Assembly: GCF_003634555.1 (NCBI RefSeq)
Contig: NZ_RBKS01000001.1
Location: forward strand, 3,286,001-3,350,000
DNA: 64,000 bases
Source: Frondihabitans australicus
GTDB lineage: Bacteria; Actinomycetota; Actinomycetes; Actinomycetales; Microbacteriaceae
Direction: 5' to 3'
Positions 1-7,622 of the stretch are shown one piece after another. The notes beneath the pieces are model-generated. The model searched no databases, had not been told where the DNA came from, and saw only the letters and a list, made by a program, of their open reading frames with translations. Position 1 is the stretch's first letter. Each line of letters begins with the position of its first letter. The position numbers were made by a program, and so were the translations under genes.

Positions 1-174
1 GTCTCGAGCGCCTCGGACCCGCGGCTCCAGAAGTTCGTCGACACCTTCCGCCACAACCCGAAGTACACGCCCGAGTACGGTGCCCCGGTGGACGGCGTGC
101 CGATCAACACGGGCGGTCGCCCTGCGAAGTTCGGCAGCCTGAAGGCGAACCCTCCCGGTACTGCCACCGACTGA
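1..174 (+). CDS. C-terminal fragment of an unrecognised protein
   Basis: An open frame runs in from the left edge and stops with TGA at 172-174, giving 57 residues with codon use typical of the window. The tail contains the stretches DPRLQKFVDTFRHNPKYTPE and GVPINTGGRPAKFGSLK and ends in a small Ala/Thr/Pro-rich segment. I do not recognise the family. No signal or membrane segment is visible. The gene is cut by the window edge, so nothing can be said about its function. Confidence 0.6.
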   Translation, partial: VSSASDPRLQKFVDTFRHNPKYTPEYGAPVDGVPINTGGRPAKFGSLKANPPGTATD

Positions 175-301
175 CGCTGCACTCTCCGCGCCACTCGTTT
201 TGGGGTGCGCGACCCGCCGATGCCGAGTTGAGGCCCGAGTGCGCTCTCGGGCATACTGGTCTGGCATTCAATTGCATCCGCTGCACCTCGTGCAGCAAGT
301 C

Positions 302-327
302 CTACAGCCGCCTTCGGGCGGCTGTAG
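302..327 (+). terminator. Stem-loop with UUCG tetraloop, terminator-like
   Basis: An 11-bp perfect stem (302-312 with 317-327) is closed by the tetraloop TTCG and followed by TTGTTT. It sits between the partial gene ending at 174 and the DUF3800 gene. A smaller stem, CCCGAG/CTCGGG, lies at about 233-249, and a CTGCAC/GTGCAG stem lies near 280-294. The run of three hairpins could be the 3' end of a small RNA, but a factor-independent terminator for the upstream gene is the simplest reading. Confidence 0.5.
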
Positions 328-353
328 TTGTTTCAGCTTGGTGTAACGACGAG

Positions 354-1205
354 GTGACCGTGTTTCTCTGCTACATCGACGAGTCAGGCGATGAACAGGC
401 CCTTCGAACCAAGAACGACCCGCCCGTGCTCGTTCTAGGTGGGCTTGTCGTCGAAGAGTCGCAGAGCCGCGGCCTCATCTGGGACTTCCTCCAGTTGAAG
501 AAGAAGTACAACCCGGCGTTGGCGGCAAAAGACGCGCAGCTCTCCGACGTCATAGCGTTCGAGATAAAAGGCGCCAACTTGCGAGCCGACATTCGGTCTG
601 ACTCGCGTCGCCGTCGACGCCGCGCCTTCGGCATTCTCGACGACGTGATCTCTCTTCTCGACTCCCACAACGTGTCGCTCATCGCTGAGGTCCATGTCAA
701 AGGGCAGAAGGTCCTCAACCGCTGGATCTACTCAGATTGCGTCGCGTCGCTCGCCGAGAAATTCGACGTTCAACTTCGTGCCGCCAGTACGACTGGCCTC
801 GTGGTCCTCGATGCGCGGACGAAGGCGAAGAACGTTCCTAGCGTCCAACGAATCACGACGAAGCGCTTCAAGTCAGGCGCGAACGCTTACACGCACCTGG
901 CCGAGTCACCGGTCTTCGGACACTCCGATGCCCACGTCGTCCTGCAGATCGTTGACATCGTGGTCTGGGCGTTGGTCTTTCCGATGGCATGTGCCGGTTT
1001 CTGCCTCTGCCTTCTTGATAACGCTCACCCGAGCAGTGAGTACCTCCACGTCCGTGAGCGCTATGGCCAGAAGCTGCGACTCCTGGAGTACCGGTATCTG
1101 GACCGTGATGGATCCCGAGTGGGTGGAGTCCGGGTTCATGACCACATGAATCGCCAGCCAACGCTGGCGCTCTTCGAGGATGTACCGTTCCGCATTTCCT
1201 CCTAG
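354..1205 (+). CDS. DUF3800 family protein
   Basis: The protein of about 283 residues opens with the DUF3800 signature YIDESGD and has the matching late motif LQIVDIVVWAL in its C-terminal third. Family members have an RNase H-like fold with acidic active-site residues. Their biological role is not settled, and they are often found in mobile or defence-rich regions. The start is uncertain: GTG at 354 or GTG at 360 fits best, because DUF3800 proteins begin just before the DESGD motif, and no strong ribosome site is visible. Codon use is less GC-biased than in the rest of the window (AAG AAG AAG TAC, AAA, GCA), which suggests acquisition by transfer. An Arg-run, SRRRRRRAF, lies near residue 85. 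Confidence 0.75.
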   Translation: MTVFLCYIDESGDEQALRTKNDPPVLVLGGLVVEESQSRGLIWDFLQLKKKYNPALAAKDAQLSDVIAFEIKGANLRADIRSDSRRRRRRAFGILDDVISLLDSHNVSLIAEVHVKGQKVLNRWIYSDCVASLAEKFDVQLRAASTTGLVVLDARTKAKNVPSVQRITTKRFKSGANAYTHLAESPVFGHSDAHVVLQIVDIVVWALVFPMACAGFCLCLLDNAHPSSEYLHVRERYGQKLRLLEYRYLDRDGSRVGGVRVHDHMNRQPTLALFEDVPFRISS

Positions 1206-1371
1206 GCCGCGGCCTGATTGAGCGGCTCCTGCGCCTCGGTCCGCCCCGCACTCAGCAGACGTCGTCCGACTGACGCCTGCCTTTGGCCCCCTGCGTCGCG
1301 GCTCGCTGAGCACTGTTTGCTGACTCGAGAGTATGTGCCCTGACACGTATGGTTTCCGGTGGGAGGAACCG
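1206..1371. other. Intergenic stretch without a recognisable gene
   Basis: I see no convincing coding frame on either strand between the DUF3800 stop and the next ribosome-binding site at 1361-1366. Base composition is lower in GC than in the flanking conserved region. Confidence 0.4.
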
Positions 1372-1548
1372 ATGACCGCGTCATTCCAAGAACTATCTGT
1401 CGAGACCAAGGCCCGATGAACGGATGATGCTTTGGCCGCGTACGACGCGGCGTCGGCATCATTCACCGCCGAGTTCGGCGTGCGCACCGAGCGGAGTGAC
1501 AGTCAGCCGTCGCGTGGCGGCGGTGACGACTCACTGAAGGTTGGTTAG
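1372..1548 (+). pseudogene. Remnant of a small protein gene, internal stop (antitoxin-like)
   Basis: A good ribosome site, GGGAGG (1361-1366), precedes ATG 1372. The frame encodes 15 residues (MTASFQELSVETKAR), stops at TGA 1417-1419, and continues in the same frame as TDDALAAYDAASASFTAEF and onward to TAG 1546-1548. The TGA can be read as a mutated TGG, since KAR-W-TDDALAAYDAA would be a normal continuation. The N-terminus resembles the leader helices of actinobacterial XRE-type antitoxins (an ...F..L...T+..W..DA...Y.AA pattern). This is an inference from pattern only. No HTH domain follows, so the gene also appears truncated. Confidence 0.45.
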
Positions 1549-1590
1549 CGGGTGGCGGCCTCGGCGATGGGCGAGAAAACAGGGTGAGCA

Positions 1591-1713
1591 GTGAACACGG
1601 GCAAGACATTCGTCGATGGCGCAGACCGCATCGACGCGCTCCTGGCACGTCCGGGCATGACCGGGAAAATCGCCGAGATTGACGTGCGGGCCGATGAGGA
1701 GGATCGCTCCTAG
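1591..1713 (+). pseudogene. Short remnant, possibly a second antitoxin-like gene
   Basis: GTG 1591 opens a 40-residue frame (VNTGKTFVDGADRIDALLARP, then an acidic end RADEEDRS) that stops at TAG 1711. The same frame resumes as GVSVAMVHESSRRRARVV, and a neighbouring frame gives LELSALTQK. Together these look like the HTH part of an XRE antitoxin (..L..VRES.+.TQ.ELA..T..) broken by one stop and one frameshift. With the preceding remnant this suggests a decayed toxin-antitoxin neighbourhood. A genuine 40-residue protein cannot be excluded. Confidence 0.35.
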
Positions 1714-1803
1714 GGCGTGAGCGTCGCGATGGTGCACGAGTCGTCGCGACGTCGAGCTCGAGTTGTCGGCCCTGACCCAGAAGTAGCCGGCCGACACGGC
1801 TCG

Positions 1804-2151
1804 TTAGGCCACCGGCCGCCGCGCCTTCGGCAAAGCCGCGATCACGAGCCGGTACGACTCCCGGATCAACTCCTCGTCGAGCCCGTCGGGCAGCGACCCG
1901 TCGAGCGTGACGGTGATCCAGTGCCGCTTGTTCATGTGGTACCCCGGCGTCACGGCCGCGTGCTCGCGCACCAGCGCCTCGGCGTCGGCCGGCTCGCTCT
2001 TGAGAGTGATCGACGCCACCTCGGAATGCAGCGGCAGGATCGCGAACACCCTGCCTCGCACCTTCATCACCGCGGTCTCGAACCCGAACGGGTGAGTGAG
2101 CTCCGCCGACGGCAGGTTCTGGCAGAACTCGAGTGCTTCGTCGTCGTTCAT
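1804..2151 (-). CDS. MmcQ/YjbR family protein
   Basis: The 115-residue protein belongs to the MmcQ/YjbR family of small, CyaY-like-fold proteins. Visible family features are the early LTHPFGFETAVMKVRGRVFA, the central SITLKSEP, and the late HMNKRHWITVTLDGSLPD followed by a final helix LIRESYRLVI. Members are often called DNA-binding proteins, but this is poorly established. ATG 2151 was chosen because AGGAGGAGG lies about 13 nt upstream and the family begins near this point. It is a single gene, divergent from the acyltransferase at 2306. Confidence 0.85.
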   Translation of the reverse strand: MNDDEALEFCQNLPSAELTHPFGFETAVMKVRGRVFAILPLHSEVASITLKSEPADAEALVREHAAVTPGYHMNKRHWITVTLDGSLPDGLDEELIRESYRLVIAALPKARRPVA

Positions 2152-2305
2152 GTGGACGATCCTGCCTCCTCCTGACGCGGCGACCTGGACGCGCGGGCGG
2201 GTCGGCCCGACGCCCGCGACGACGCGTGCCATGCTTTTCGCAAGGATATTCATGTGCACGCGCGGAGAGGACAGCGCGACACAGACGTGACCGCAGGGGG
2301 TCGCC

Positions 2306-4750
2306 GTGCTCGACCTCACCGCACTCACGAGCCGCCGACGACGCACCCCGCACGAGCCGGCCGCCCCCGAGGCAGCAGCACCCGCGGCCGCGCCCGAGAA
2401 GGCAACGGCCGCGGGCCGACGACGCACCCCACGCACCCGCGCCACCACCGCCGGCCCACCCCCGCTCCCCCCGCGCCACGCCGCCCCCCGCGGCTACGCC
2501 GGCTACGGCCACCCCATGCCGCACCGCACCCCCGCCGCGAGCTCCCCCGGCCTCGGCGGCGAACGCTTCTCGCCCGAGATCCAGGCCCTCCGCGCCCTCG
2601 CGGTGACGCTCGTCGTCTTCTTCCACTCCTTCCCCGAGGTCGTGACCGGAGGCTTCGTCGGAGTCGACGTCTTCTTCGTCATCTCGGGGTACCTGATCAT
2701 CGGGCACCTGTGGCGGGAGCGCGAGGCCACCGGCACCGTGAACGTCCTGGCCTTCTGGTCCAGGCGCATCCGCCGGCTCCTGCCGGCCGCGGCCGTGGTC
2801 TTGATCGTGAGTCTCGTCGCGACGCTGCCGCTCGTGCCCATTCAGCGGTACCCGGCGATCCTCGAGGAGTTCTGGTCGAGCGTCGGACTCGTCGAGAACT
2901 GGACCCTCGCGAACCTCAGCGTCGACTACTTCCAGTCGGGGCGCGCCGCCTCGCCGTTCCAGCACTACTGGTCGCTCTCGGTCGAAGAGCAGTTCTACAT
3001 CGTCTGCCCGCTCGTGCTCGTCGCCGCCGTCTGGATCGCGGCCCGCCTCCGCCGCCCGGGCCCGCGACGCCACACCGGCAGCGAGCTCCACGCGGCCAGG
3101 CGCAGCGCGGCGGGCTTCGCCGGCGTCGTGGCGGTCGTCGGCGCGGCCAGCCTCGTCTACTCGGTGATCTTCACGGCGCAGGATCCGACAGTCGCCTACT
3201 TCTCCACTCTCACCCACGTGTGGGAGTTCTCGGCGGGAGGCCTGCTCGGGTTCGCCGCCCCGTCTCTTCGGCAGACACTCGCGCGACTGCCGGGGTCGCT
3301 GAGGAGGGTCGCGGGCAGCGTGGCGCTGGGCGGGGGAGTGTCGCTGATCCTGCTGGCCGCGTTCGCGTTCGACGGGTCGAACGGGTTCCCCGGCTGGCGG
3401 GCGCTCGTGCCGGCCCTCGGCGCCGTGCTCGTGATCGTGTCGAGCGCGGTCGAGCTGCCGCGGCCCGTGGCGCTCGCGGTGGCGTGGCGTCCGGTCGACT
3501 TCGTCGGGGCGATCTCGTACTCGCTGTACCTCTGGCACTGGCCGGTGCTCATCGTCGCCGGGCTGATCGTCGGCGGCAGTGGCGCCGCGGGCGACCCGCT
3601 CGTGGCGCTGCCGTGCATCGCGGTGAGCGTGCTGCTCGCCTGGCTCTCGAAGCGGTACGTCGAGGACCCCGCGCGTGTGATCCACCACCCGCGCCGCGCG
3701 GTCTTCCGCACCTACGTCATGGCGGCCGCCGCCGTCGTGATCGTGCTCGCCGTGTCGATCGCCCCGACGCACCACTACGACGGCGCCAAGGCGCAGGCCG
3801 TCGAGGCGTACCGCACCCTCAGCGGGCAGGCGCAGGGCTCGTCCGAGACGGGGCTGACCTGTGTGGGCGCAGGAGCAGCGCTCCAGCCCAACCCCGACAC
3901 CTGCCCCGCCAGCCACACCGTCGGCGCCGCCGAGGCCGCCCTCACCCCGTGGCTGCCGACCCTGGCCGCCGACACCACCACGGGCACGGCCGACACGATC
4001 ACGTGGAACAACTGCCCGTCGAGCTTCGTCGGACACCTGCACACCTGCTCGTACGGGCCGAAAGGCGCCGCCTTCCACATCGAGATCGTCGGCGACAGCC
4101 ACGGGTTCCAGTGGGCGCACACGATCCTGCCGCTCGCCCTCGCGCGGGGCTGGCGCGTCACCGTCAACTGGCAGGCGGGGTGCCCGCTGGCCATCGCCGG
4201 CTACTACACGCCCGGCGGCACCGGCGACTCGGAGGAGGGGCCGACCTGCCAGGACTGGCAGCCCGTGATCCTGAAGAAGATCGAGAGCGACAGGTCGATC
4301 GACGCGGTCGTGATGAGCAGCTTCTCGCACAAGTACGCCGCCGACGGGCAGTCCGCCAAGATCCCCGGGGTCGAGAAGGCGAACGCGGCGGTCATGCGGC
4401 AGCTCGTGGCCGCGGGCAAGCGGGTCGTGGTGATGGCGGATCCCCCGGATCCGGGTCGAGACATCCCCACTTGCATCGACGACGCGCCCTCGAAGGTCGA
4501 CCCGTGCACCACCCCGCGCTCGCAGGCGGTGCTGCCGGACCCGATGGCGCAGGCCGCCCGGTCGCTGCACGACCCCCGGGTGAACCTCATCGACATCACC
4601 TCGCTGATGTGCGACGCGAAGGTCTGCCACTCGGTGATCGGCGGCGTCACGGCCTACGAAGACAGCCATCACCTGTCGAGCCAGTTCCTGAACTCGCTCG
4701 GGCCGGCCGTCGCGCCCGTGCTCGACCAGCTGGCGGCGGACGCCCGCTGA
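2306..4750 (+). CDS. Membrane acyltransferase 3 with C-terminal SGNH domain
   Basis: This 814-residue protein probably transfers acyl (acetyl) groups to a cell-surface glycan or other envelope substrate. The first 85 or so residues are Ala/Pro/Arg-rich and low-complexity. An acyltransferase-3 domain of about ten membrane helices follows (about 90-480), with the family His in FFHSFPEVVTGGF near 107, then GVDVFFVISGYLI and SLSVEEQFY near 226. An extracytoplasmic SGNH-like domain follows from about 500, with the GDS nucleophile motif at about 596 (EIVGDSHGF) and the terminal DSHHLS Asp-His pair near 788. The layout is that of OafB/OatA-type fusions. The start is GTG with CAGGGGG upstream. ATG 2516 (residue 71) is an alternative that would remove most of the low-complexity leader. 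Confidence 0.9.
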   Translation: MLDLTALTSRRRRTPHEPAAPEAAAPAAAPEKATAAGRRRTPRTRATTAGPPPLPPRHAAPRGYAGYGHPMPHRTPAASSPGLGGERFSPEIQALRALAVTLVVFFHSFPEVVTGGFVGVDVFFVISGYLIIGHLWREREATGTVNVLAFWSRRIRRLLPAAAVVLIVSLVATLPLVPIQRYPAILEEFWSSVGLVENWTLANLSVDYFQSGRAASPFQHYWSLSVEEQFYIVCPLVLVAAVWIAARLRRPGPRRHTGSELHAARRSAAGFAGVVAVVGAASLVYSVIFTAQDPTVAYFSTLTHVWEFSAGGLLGFAAPSLRQTLARLPGSLRRVAGSVALGGGVSLILLAAFAFDGSNGFPGWRALVPALGAVLVIVSSAVELPRPVALAVAWRPVDFVGAISYSLYLWHWPVLIVAGLIVGGSGAAGDPLVALPCIAVSVLLAWLSKRYVEDPARVIHHPRRAVFRTYVMAAAAVVIVLAVSIAPTHHYDGAKAQAVEAYRTLSGQAQGSSETGLTCVGAGAALQPNPDTCPASHTVGAAEAALTPWLPTLAADTTTGTADTITWNNCPSSFVGHLHTCSYGPKGAAFHIEIVGDSHGFQWAHTILPLALARGWRVTVNWQAGCPLAIAGYYTPGGTGDSEEGPTCQDWQPVILKKIESDRSIDAVVMSSFSHKYAADGQSAKIPGVEKANAAVMRQLVAAGKRVVVMADPPDPGRDIPTCIDDAPSKVDPCTTPRSQAVLPDPMAQAARSLHDPRVNLIDITSLMCDAKVCHSVIGGVTAYEDSHHLSSQFLNSLGPAVAPVLDQLAADAR

Positions 4751-4836
4751 GAACTCTTTCGCAGGATCGGGAATGCCGTGCGTCCGGCTGAGTTGCGTTA
4801 AGCAAGCTAGATCGATCACCGACGAAAGAAGAGACC

Positions 4837-5559
4837 ATGTCCACCACCCCCAGCCTCGACGGAGCCGTAGTCCTCGTCACCGGAGCGAACGGAGGCCTCG
4901 GCGAGGAGTTCGTCGCGCAGGCCCTCGCCCGCGGCGCCGCGAAGGTCTACGCGACCGCCCGCTCCCCGCGCACCTGGTCGGACCCGCGCGTCGTGCCGCT
5001 GGCGCTCGACGTCACCGACGCCGCCTCGGTCGCCGCCGCGGCGGCCGCGGCCTCCGACACGACGGTCCTCGTCAACAACGCCGGCATCAACGTGCGCGAC
5101 GACAATTCGCTGACCTCCTCGTCGCTCGACGCGGTGCGCGTCGTCTTCGAGACCAACTTCTTCGGGGCCGTGCGGGTGGTGCAGGAGTTCGTCCCGATCC
5201 TGGGCCGCAACGGCGGCGGCGCCCTGATCGACGTGCACTCGGTGCTCAGCTGGATCGGCATCGCCGGCATCTACTCGGCGTCGAAGGCCGCCTTCTGGTC
5301 GGCGACGAACTCGTTCCGCCTCGACCTCGCGCCGCAGGGCACGCACGTGCTCGGACTCCACCTCGGCTACACCGACACCCCGATGACCGCGGCGCTCGAC
5401 GTCGAGAAGGGCGACCCGGCCGACGTCGTGCGCGACGCCTACGACGGCCTCGAGCGGGGCGAGCACGAGGTGCTGGCCGACCAGATCAGCCGCGACGTGA
5501 AGGCCGGGCTGTCCGCTCCGGTCGAGGCGCTGTACCCGCAGCTGGCCGCGCGCGTCTGA
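4837..5559 (+). CDS. SDR family oxidoreductase
   Basis: A 240-residue NAD(P)-dependent short-chain dehydrogenase/reductase of classical length. The cofactor motif VLVTGANGGLGEEF is at residues 9-22, NNAGIN is near 85, and the catalytic Tyr-Lys pair is in YSASKAAF, preceded by Ser in the HSVLSWIG strand. The substrate is unknown. ATG 4837 has AAAGAAGAGA just upstream. It stands alone between the acyltransferase and the NlpC/P60 gene. Confidence 0.9.
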   Translation: MSTTPSLDGAVVLVTGANGGLGEEFVAQALARGAAKVYATARSPRTWSDPRVVPLALDVTDAASVAAAAAAASDTTVLVNNAGINVRDDNSLTSSSLDAVRVVFETNFFGAVRVVQEFVPILGRNGGGALIDVHSVLSWIGIAGIYSASKAAFWSATNSFRLDLAPQGTHVLGLHLGYTDTPMTAALDVEKGDPADVVRDAYDGLERGEHEVLADQISRDVKAGLSAPVEALYPQLAARV

Positions 5560-5708
5560 CGTTTCCTGCTGTTCGGCGGGCGCCGCGTTCGAGTTCTGGG
5601 GGCGCGGCGCGCGTCGGTACCTCGGGCCGATTTCTCGAGAAGATGTCACTCCTGCGGAGGATGCGGGACGACGGAAATCAGAGGTTGGCCCGAGGCGGGG
5701 TCCTCCCG

Positions 5709-5714
5709 TAGGGT
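5709..5714 (+). promoter_or_regulatory. TAGGGT -10 box of a probable leaderless promoter
   Basis: TAGGGT ends 7 nt before ATG 5722 and no Shine-Dalgarno sequence lies between them. The spacing places the transcription start at or next to the A of ATG, so the mRNA would be leaderless. This decides ATG 5722 over the upstream GTG 5713. Confidence 0.5.
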
Positions 5715-5721
5715 GGTCGGG

Positions 5722-7083
5722 ATGCACCCGAACGAGAAGACCTCCAGCACGCCTGTGTCCGCCCTCGTCGACCTCGCAGACGCTCCCACGTCTCGCCCCT
5801 CCGGTCGTCGTCGCGCCGCCACGCCCGTCGCTGACCTCTCGTCCGCCGGTGCCCTCTCGTCGCCCGTTTCGGTTGGGGCGCAGGAGCCAGCTTCGTTCGC
5901 ACCGAGCGCGTCCGCCGCCCACGCGACGTCCGACGCACCCACGTTCGACGCCGTGGTGAGCCCCCGCCGTGCCGCCCGCGCCGCACGCGAGGCAGCCGCC
6001 GCCGCCGCGATGTCGGAGGCGCCCGCCTCCGTCCCGACGTCCCCCGTCCTCCCGACCACGGCGGTGCTGCCGGTGGTCGAGGTCGCGCCCGCCTCGGCTA
6101 CTACCGTCGCTCCTGCTGCCGCCGAGCCGGTCCAGCCCGTCGCTCCGGTTGCGCCCGCCGCGGCGTCCGTCGCCGCCCCTGTGTCGCCCGCCGCCGAGCT
6201 CGCCCCGACACCGTTCACCGGGTCGCTCGCCGTCGGCATCCCCGCGCCCGAGTCGTCCTCCGGCCGTCGTGAGACGTTCGTGCCGTCGGCCGCCGGTGCG
6301 GGTCGCGGTTCGGCTCGCCCGGCGTCGCGCTCCACGGTCGCGCGTCGTCGTCCCGCTGCTCTCGCCGCGCCTGCCGCCCAGGCCCGCCCGCCCCGCCGGG
6401 GAGCGTTCTCGCGCGTCGGCGTCCGCGTCGCGGTCGCGGCGGTGATCGCGGGCATTCTGGCCACGAGCATCCTGCCCGCCATCGGCCACACCGGCGCTGC
6501 GAAGGCCTACGCCTCGACCAACGCCGACGGCTCGACCACCGTGCACATCGGCAACCAGACCTACGACGTCGCCGCCGGCGTCGACAGCCAGGTGCTCGCC
6601 CGCGACGGCTACAGCGCCACCTCGGTGCTCGACTACGAGACCCAGGTCATCGCGAACCGCAAGGCCGAGAAGGTCACGACCTACACGGGCCCGACGGCCG
6701 CGGAATACGTCGCGCACCCGCTCTACTCCGACAACCCGCTCGACCGCTCGCAGGTGTTCAACGTCGCCCTGCAGTACCTCGGCACGCCCTACGTGCACGG
6801 CGGCGCCGACCCGTCGGCGTTCGACTGCTCGGGCTTCATCATGTTCGTCTACGCGCAGTTCGGCATCTCGCTGCCGCACTACGTTCCCTCGCAGGACGCC
6901 CTCGGCACCACGATTCCGCAGTCCGAGGCGGTTCCGGGCGACCTCGTCGTCTTCGACAACGAGGAGCACGACGGCTTCTACGCCGGCAACGGCATGATCC
7001 TCGACGCCCCCAAGCCCGGCGGTGTCGTCTCGGTGCGTCCGATCTGGGACCAGCCGCACCACTTCGTGCGCATCAACCCGTAG
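5722..7083 (+). CDS. NlpC/P60 family cell-wall peptidase, membrane-anchored
   Basis: A 453-residue peptidoglycan endopeptidase candidate. Residues 1-230 are strongly Ala/Pro/Ser/Val-rich and low in complexity, as if disordered and cytoplasmic. A single hydrophobic segment (VRVAVAAVIAGILATSILPA) near 235-255 can anchor the protein. A linker (about 260-340) leads to the C-terminal NlpC/P60 domain with the catalytic Cys in FDCSGF, the Tyr-containing LPHY, and the catalytic His in EEHDGFYAGNG. The family cleaves D-gamma-glutamyl-diaminopimelate type peptide links. The long cytoplasmic arm is unusual for the family, whose bacterial members more often begin with a cleaved signal. It may be a site for regulation. 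Confidence 0.88.
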   Translation: MHPNEKTSSTPVSALVDLADAPTSRPSGRRRAATPVADLSSAGALSSPVSVGAQEPASFAPSASAAHATSDAPTFDAVVSPRRAARAAREAAAAAAMSEAPASVPTSPVLPTTAVLPVVEVAPASATTVAPAAAEPVQPVAPVAPAAASVAAPVSPAAELAPTPFTGSLAVGIPAPESSSGRRETFVPSAAGAGRGSARPASRSTVARRRPAALAAPAAQARPPRRGAFSRVGVRVAVAAVIAGILATSILPAIGHTGAAKAYASTNADGSTTVHIGNQTYDVAAGVDSQVLARDGYSATSVLDYETQVIANRKAEKVTTYTGPTAAEYVAHPLYSDNPLDRSQVFNVALQYLGTPYVHGGADPSAFDCSGFIMFVYAQFGISLPHYVPSQDALGTTIPQSEAVPGDLVVFDNEEHDGFYAGNGMILDAPKPGGVVSVRPIWDQPHHFVRINP

Positions 7084-7345
7084 CCCGGGTCTCGTCGCGC
7101 GCTCCTCGAACCGTCGCTGCGCCTCGCGTCGCAGTGCTCGGCCATGCTCGCCCGCGCCGCCGCGGTTGCCCGCGTCGCGCGTCCGCCGCCCGCCTGCCCG
7201 CGTCGCGCGTCCGCCGCCCGCCCGCCCGCGTCGCGCGTCCTGCCTGCCCGCCTACTGCCCGCCGCCTGCGCGCCGCCCGTCGACCTGGTGCCTGCCCGCC
7301 GGGTGCCCGCCTGGCCGCCGGCTCCCCGTTGCCGGCCCGCTGGGT
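7084..7345. repeat. GC-rich intergenic region with degenerate direct repeats
   Basis: No gene is supported here. From about 7168 to 7250 a unit of about 28-30 bp beginning CCCGCGTCGCGCGTCC is repeated three times with decay, inside a longer C-rich pyrimidine/GC tract. The strand asymmetry (CCGCCC, GCCTGCC) is marked. It separates the NlpC/P60 gene from the palindrome at 7346. Confidence 0.6.
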
Positions 7346-7409
7346 GTGTTGCTTCACTTTTTTCCCTCCTCAACTACGCAGTTGAGGAGGGAAAAAAGTG
7401 AAGCAACAC
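7346..7409. terminator. Perfect 30-bp-arm palindrome between convergent genes
   Basis: Left arm 7346-7375 and right arm 7380-7409 are perfectly complementary around a 4-nt spacer ACGC. The arms include T6/A6 and are much richer in A/T than the surrounding 70%+ GC sequence. The element lies between the NlpC/P60 gene (+) and the MFS gene (-), which converge on it, so a bidirectional transcription terminator is the natural reading. The U-run lies inside the stem rather than after it, so this is not a textbook Rho-independent site, and another role for the long hairpin is possible. Confidence 0.6.
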
Positions 7410-7583
7410 CCCGGGGCTCGCTGAACAGGCCAGGCACGCGGCGGCCTCCCGCCGCCGCGTCCCGTTCGCCGGGCGTGCGACGAGCGGCGCGCCGCGCCGG
7501 GCGTGCGACGAGCGGGCTGCGACGAGCAGGCTGCCACAGCCGGGCGTGCGGCGAGCTGCCCGGCGATCGGACGAACGACGAAA
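7410..7583. other. Intergenic stretch with short GTGCGACGAGC repeats
   Basis: Short imperfect copies of CCGGGCGTGCGACGAGCGG recur at about 7455-7560. No coding frame with normal composition is visible. A similar GTGCGACG-containing tandem repeat occurs at 47830-47945. Confidence 0.45.
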
Positions 7584-7605
7584 GGCCCCGCCGCGAGGCG
7601 GGGCC
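7584..7605 (-). terminator. Terminator hairpin of the MFS gene
   Basis: GGCCCCGCC (7584-7592) pairs with GGCGGGGCC (7597-7605) around GCGA. It is followed on the minus strand by TTTCG. It lies 18 nt beyond the stop of the MFS transporter gene. Confidence 0.7.
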
Positions 7606-7622
7606 CTTCGGATGGGGCACGT

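Noticed and set aside
1463-4819. Very long open frame on the minus strand (over 1100 codons)
   Set aside because: It lies opposite the acyltransferase gene, has Arg/Pro/Gly-dominated composition and no recognisable domain. At this GC content stop codons are rare in the antisense frame of real genes.
7168-7250. CRISPR-like direct repeats
   Set aside because: Units are adjacent and decayed with no unique spacers, and no cas genes are present in the window.
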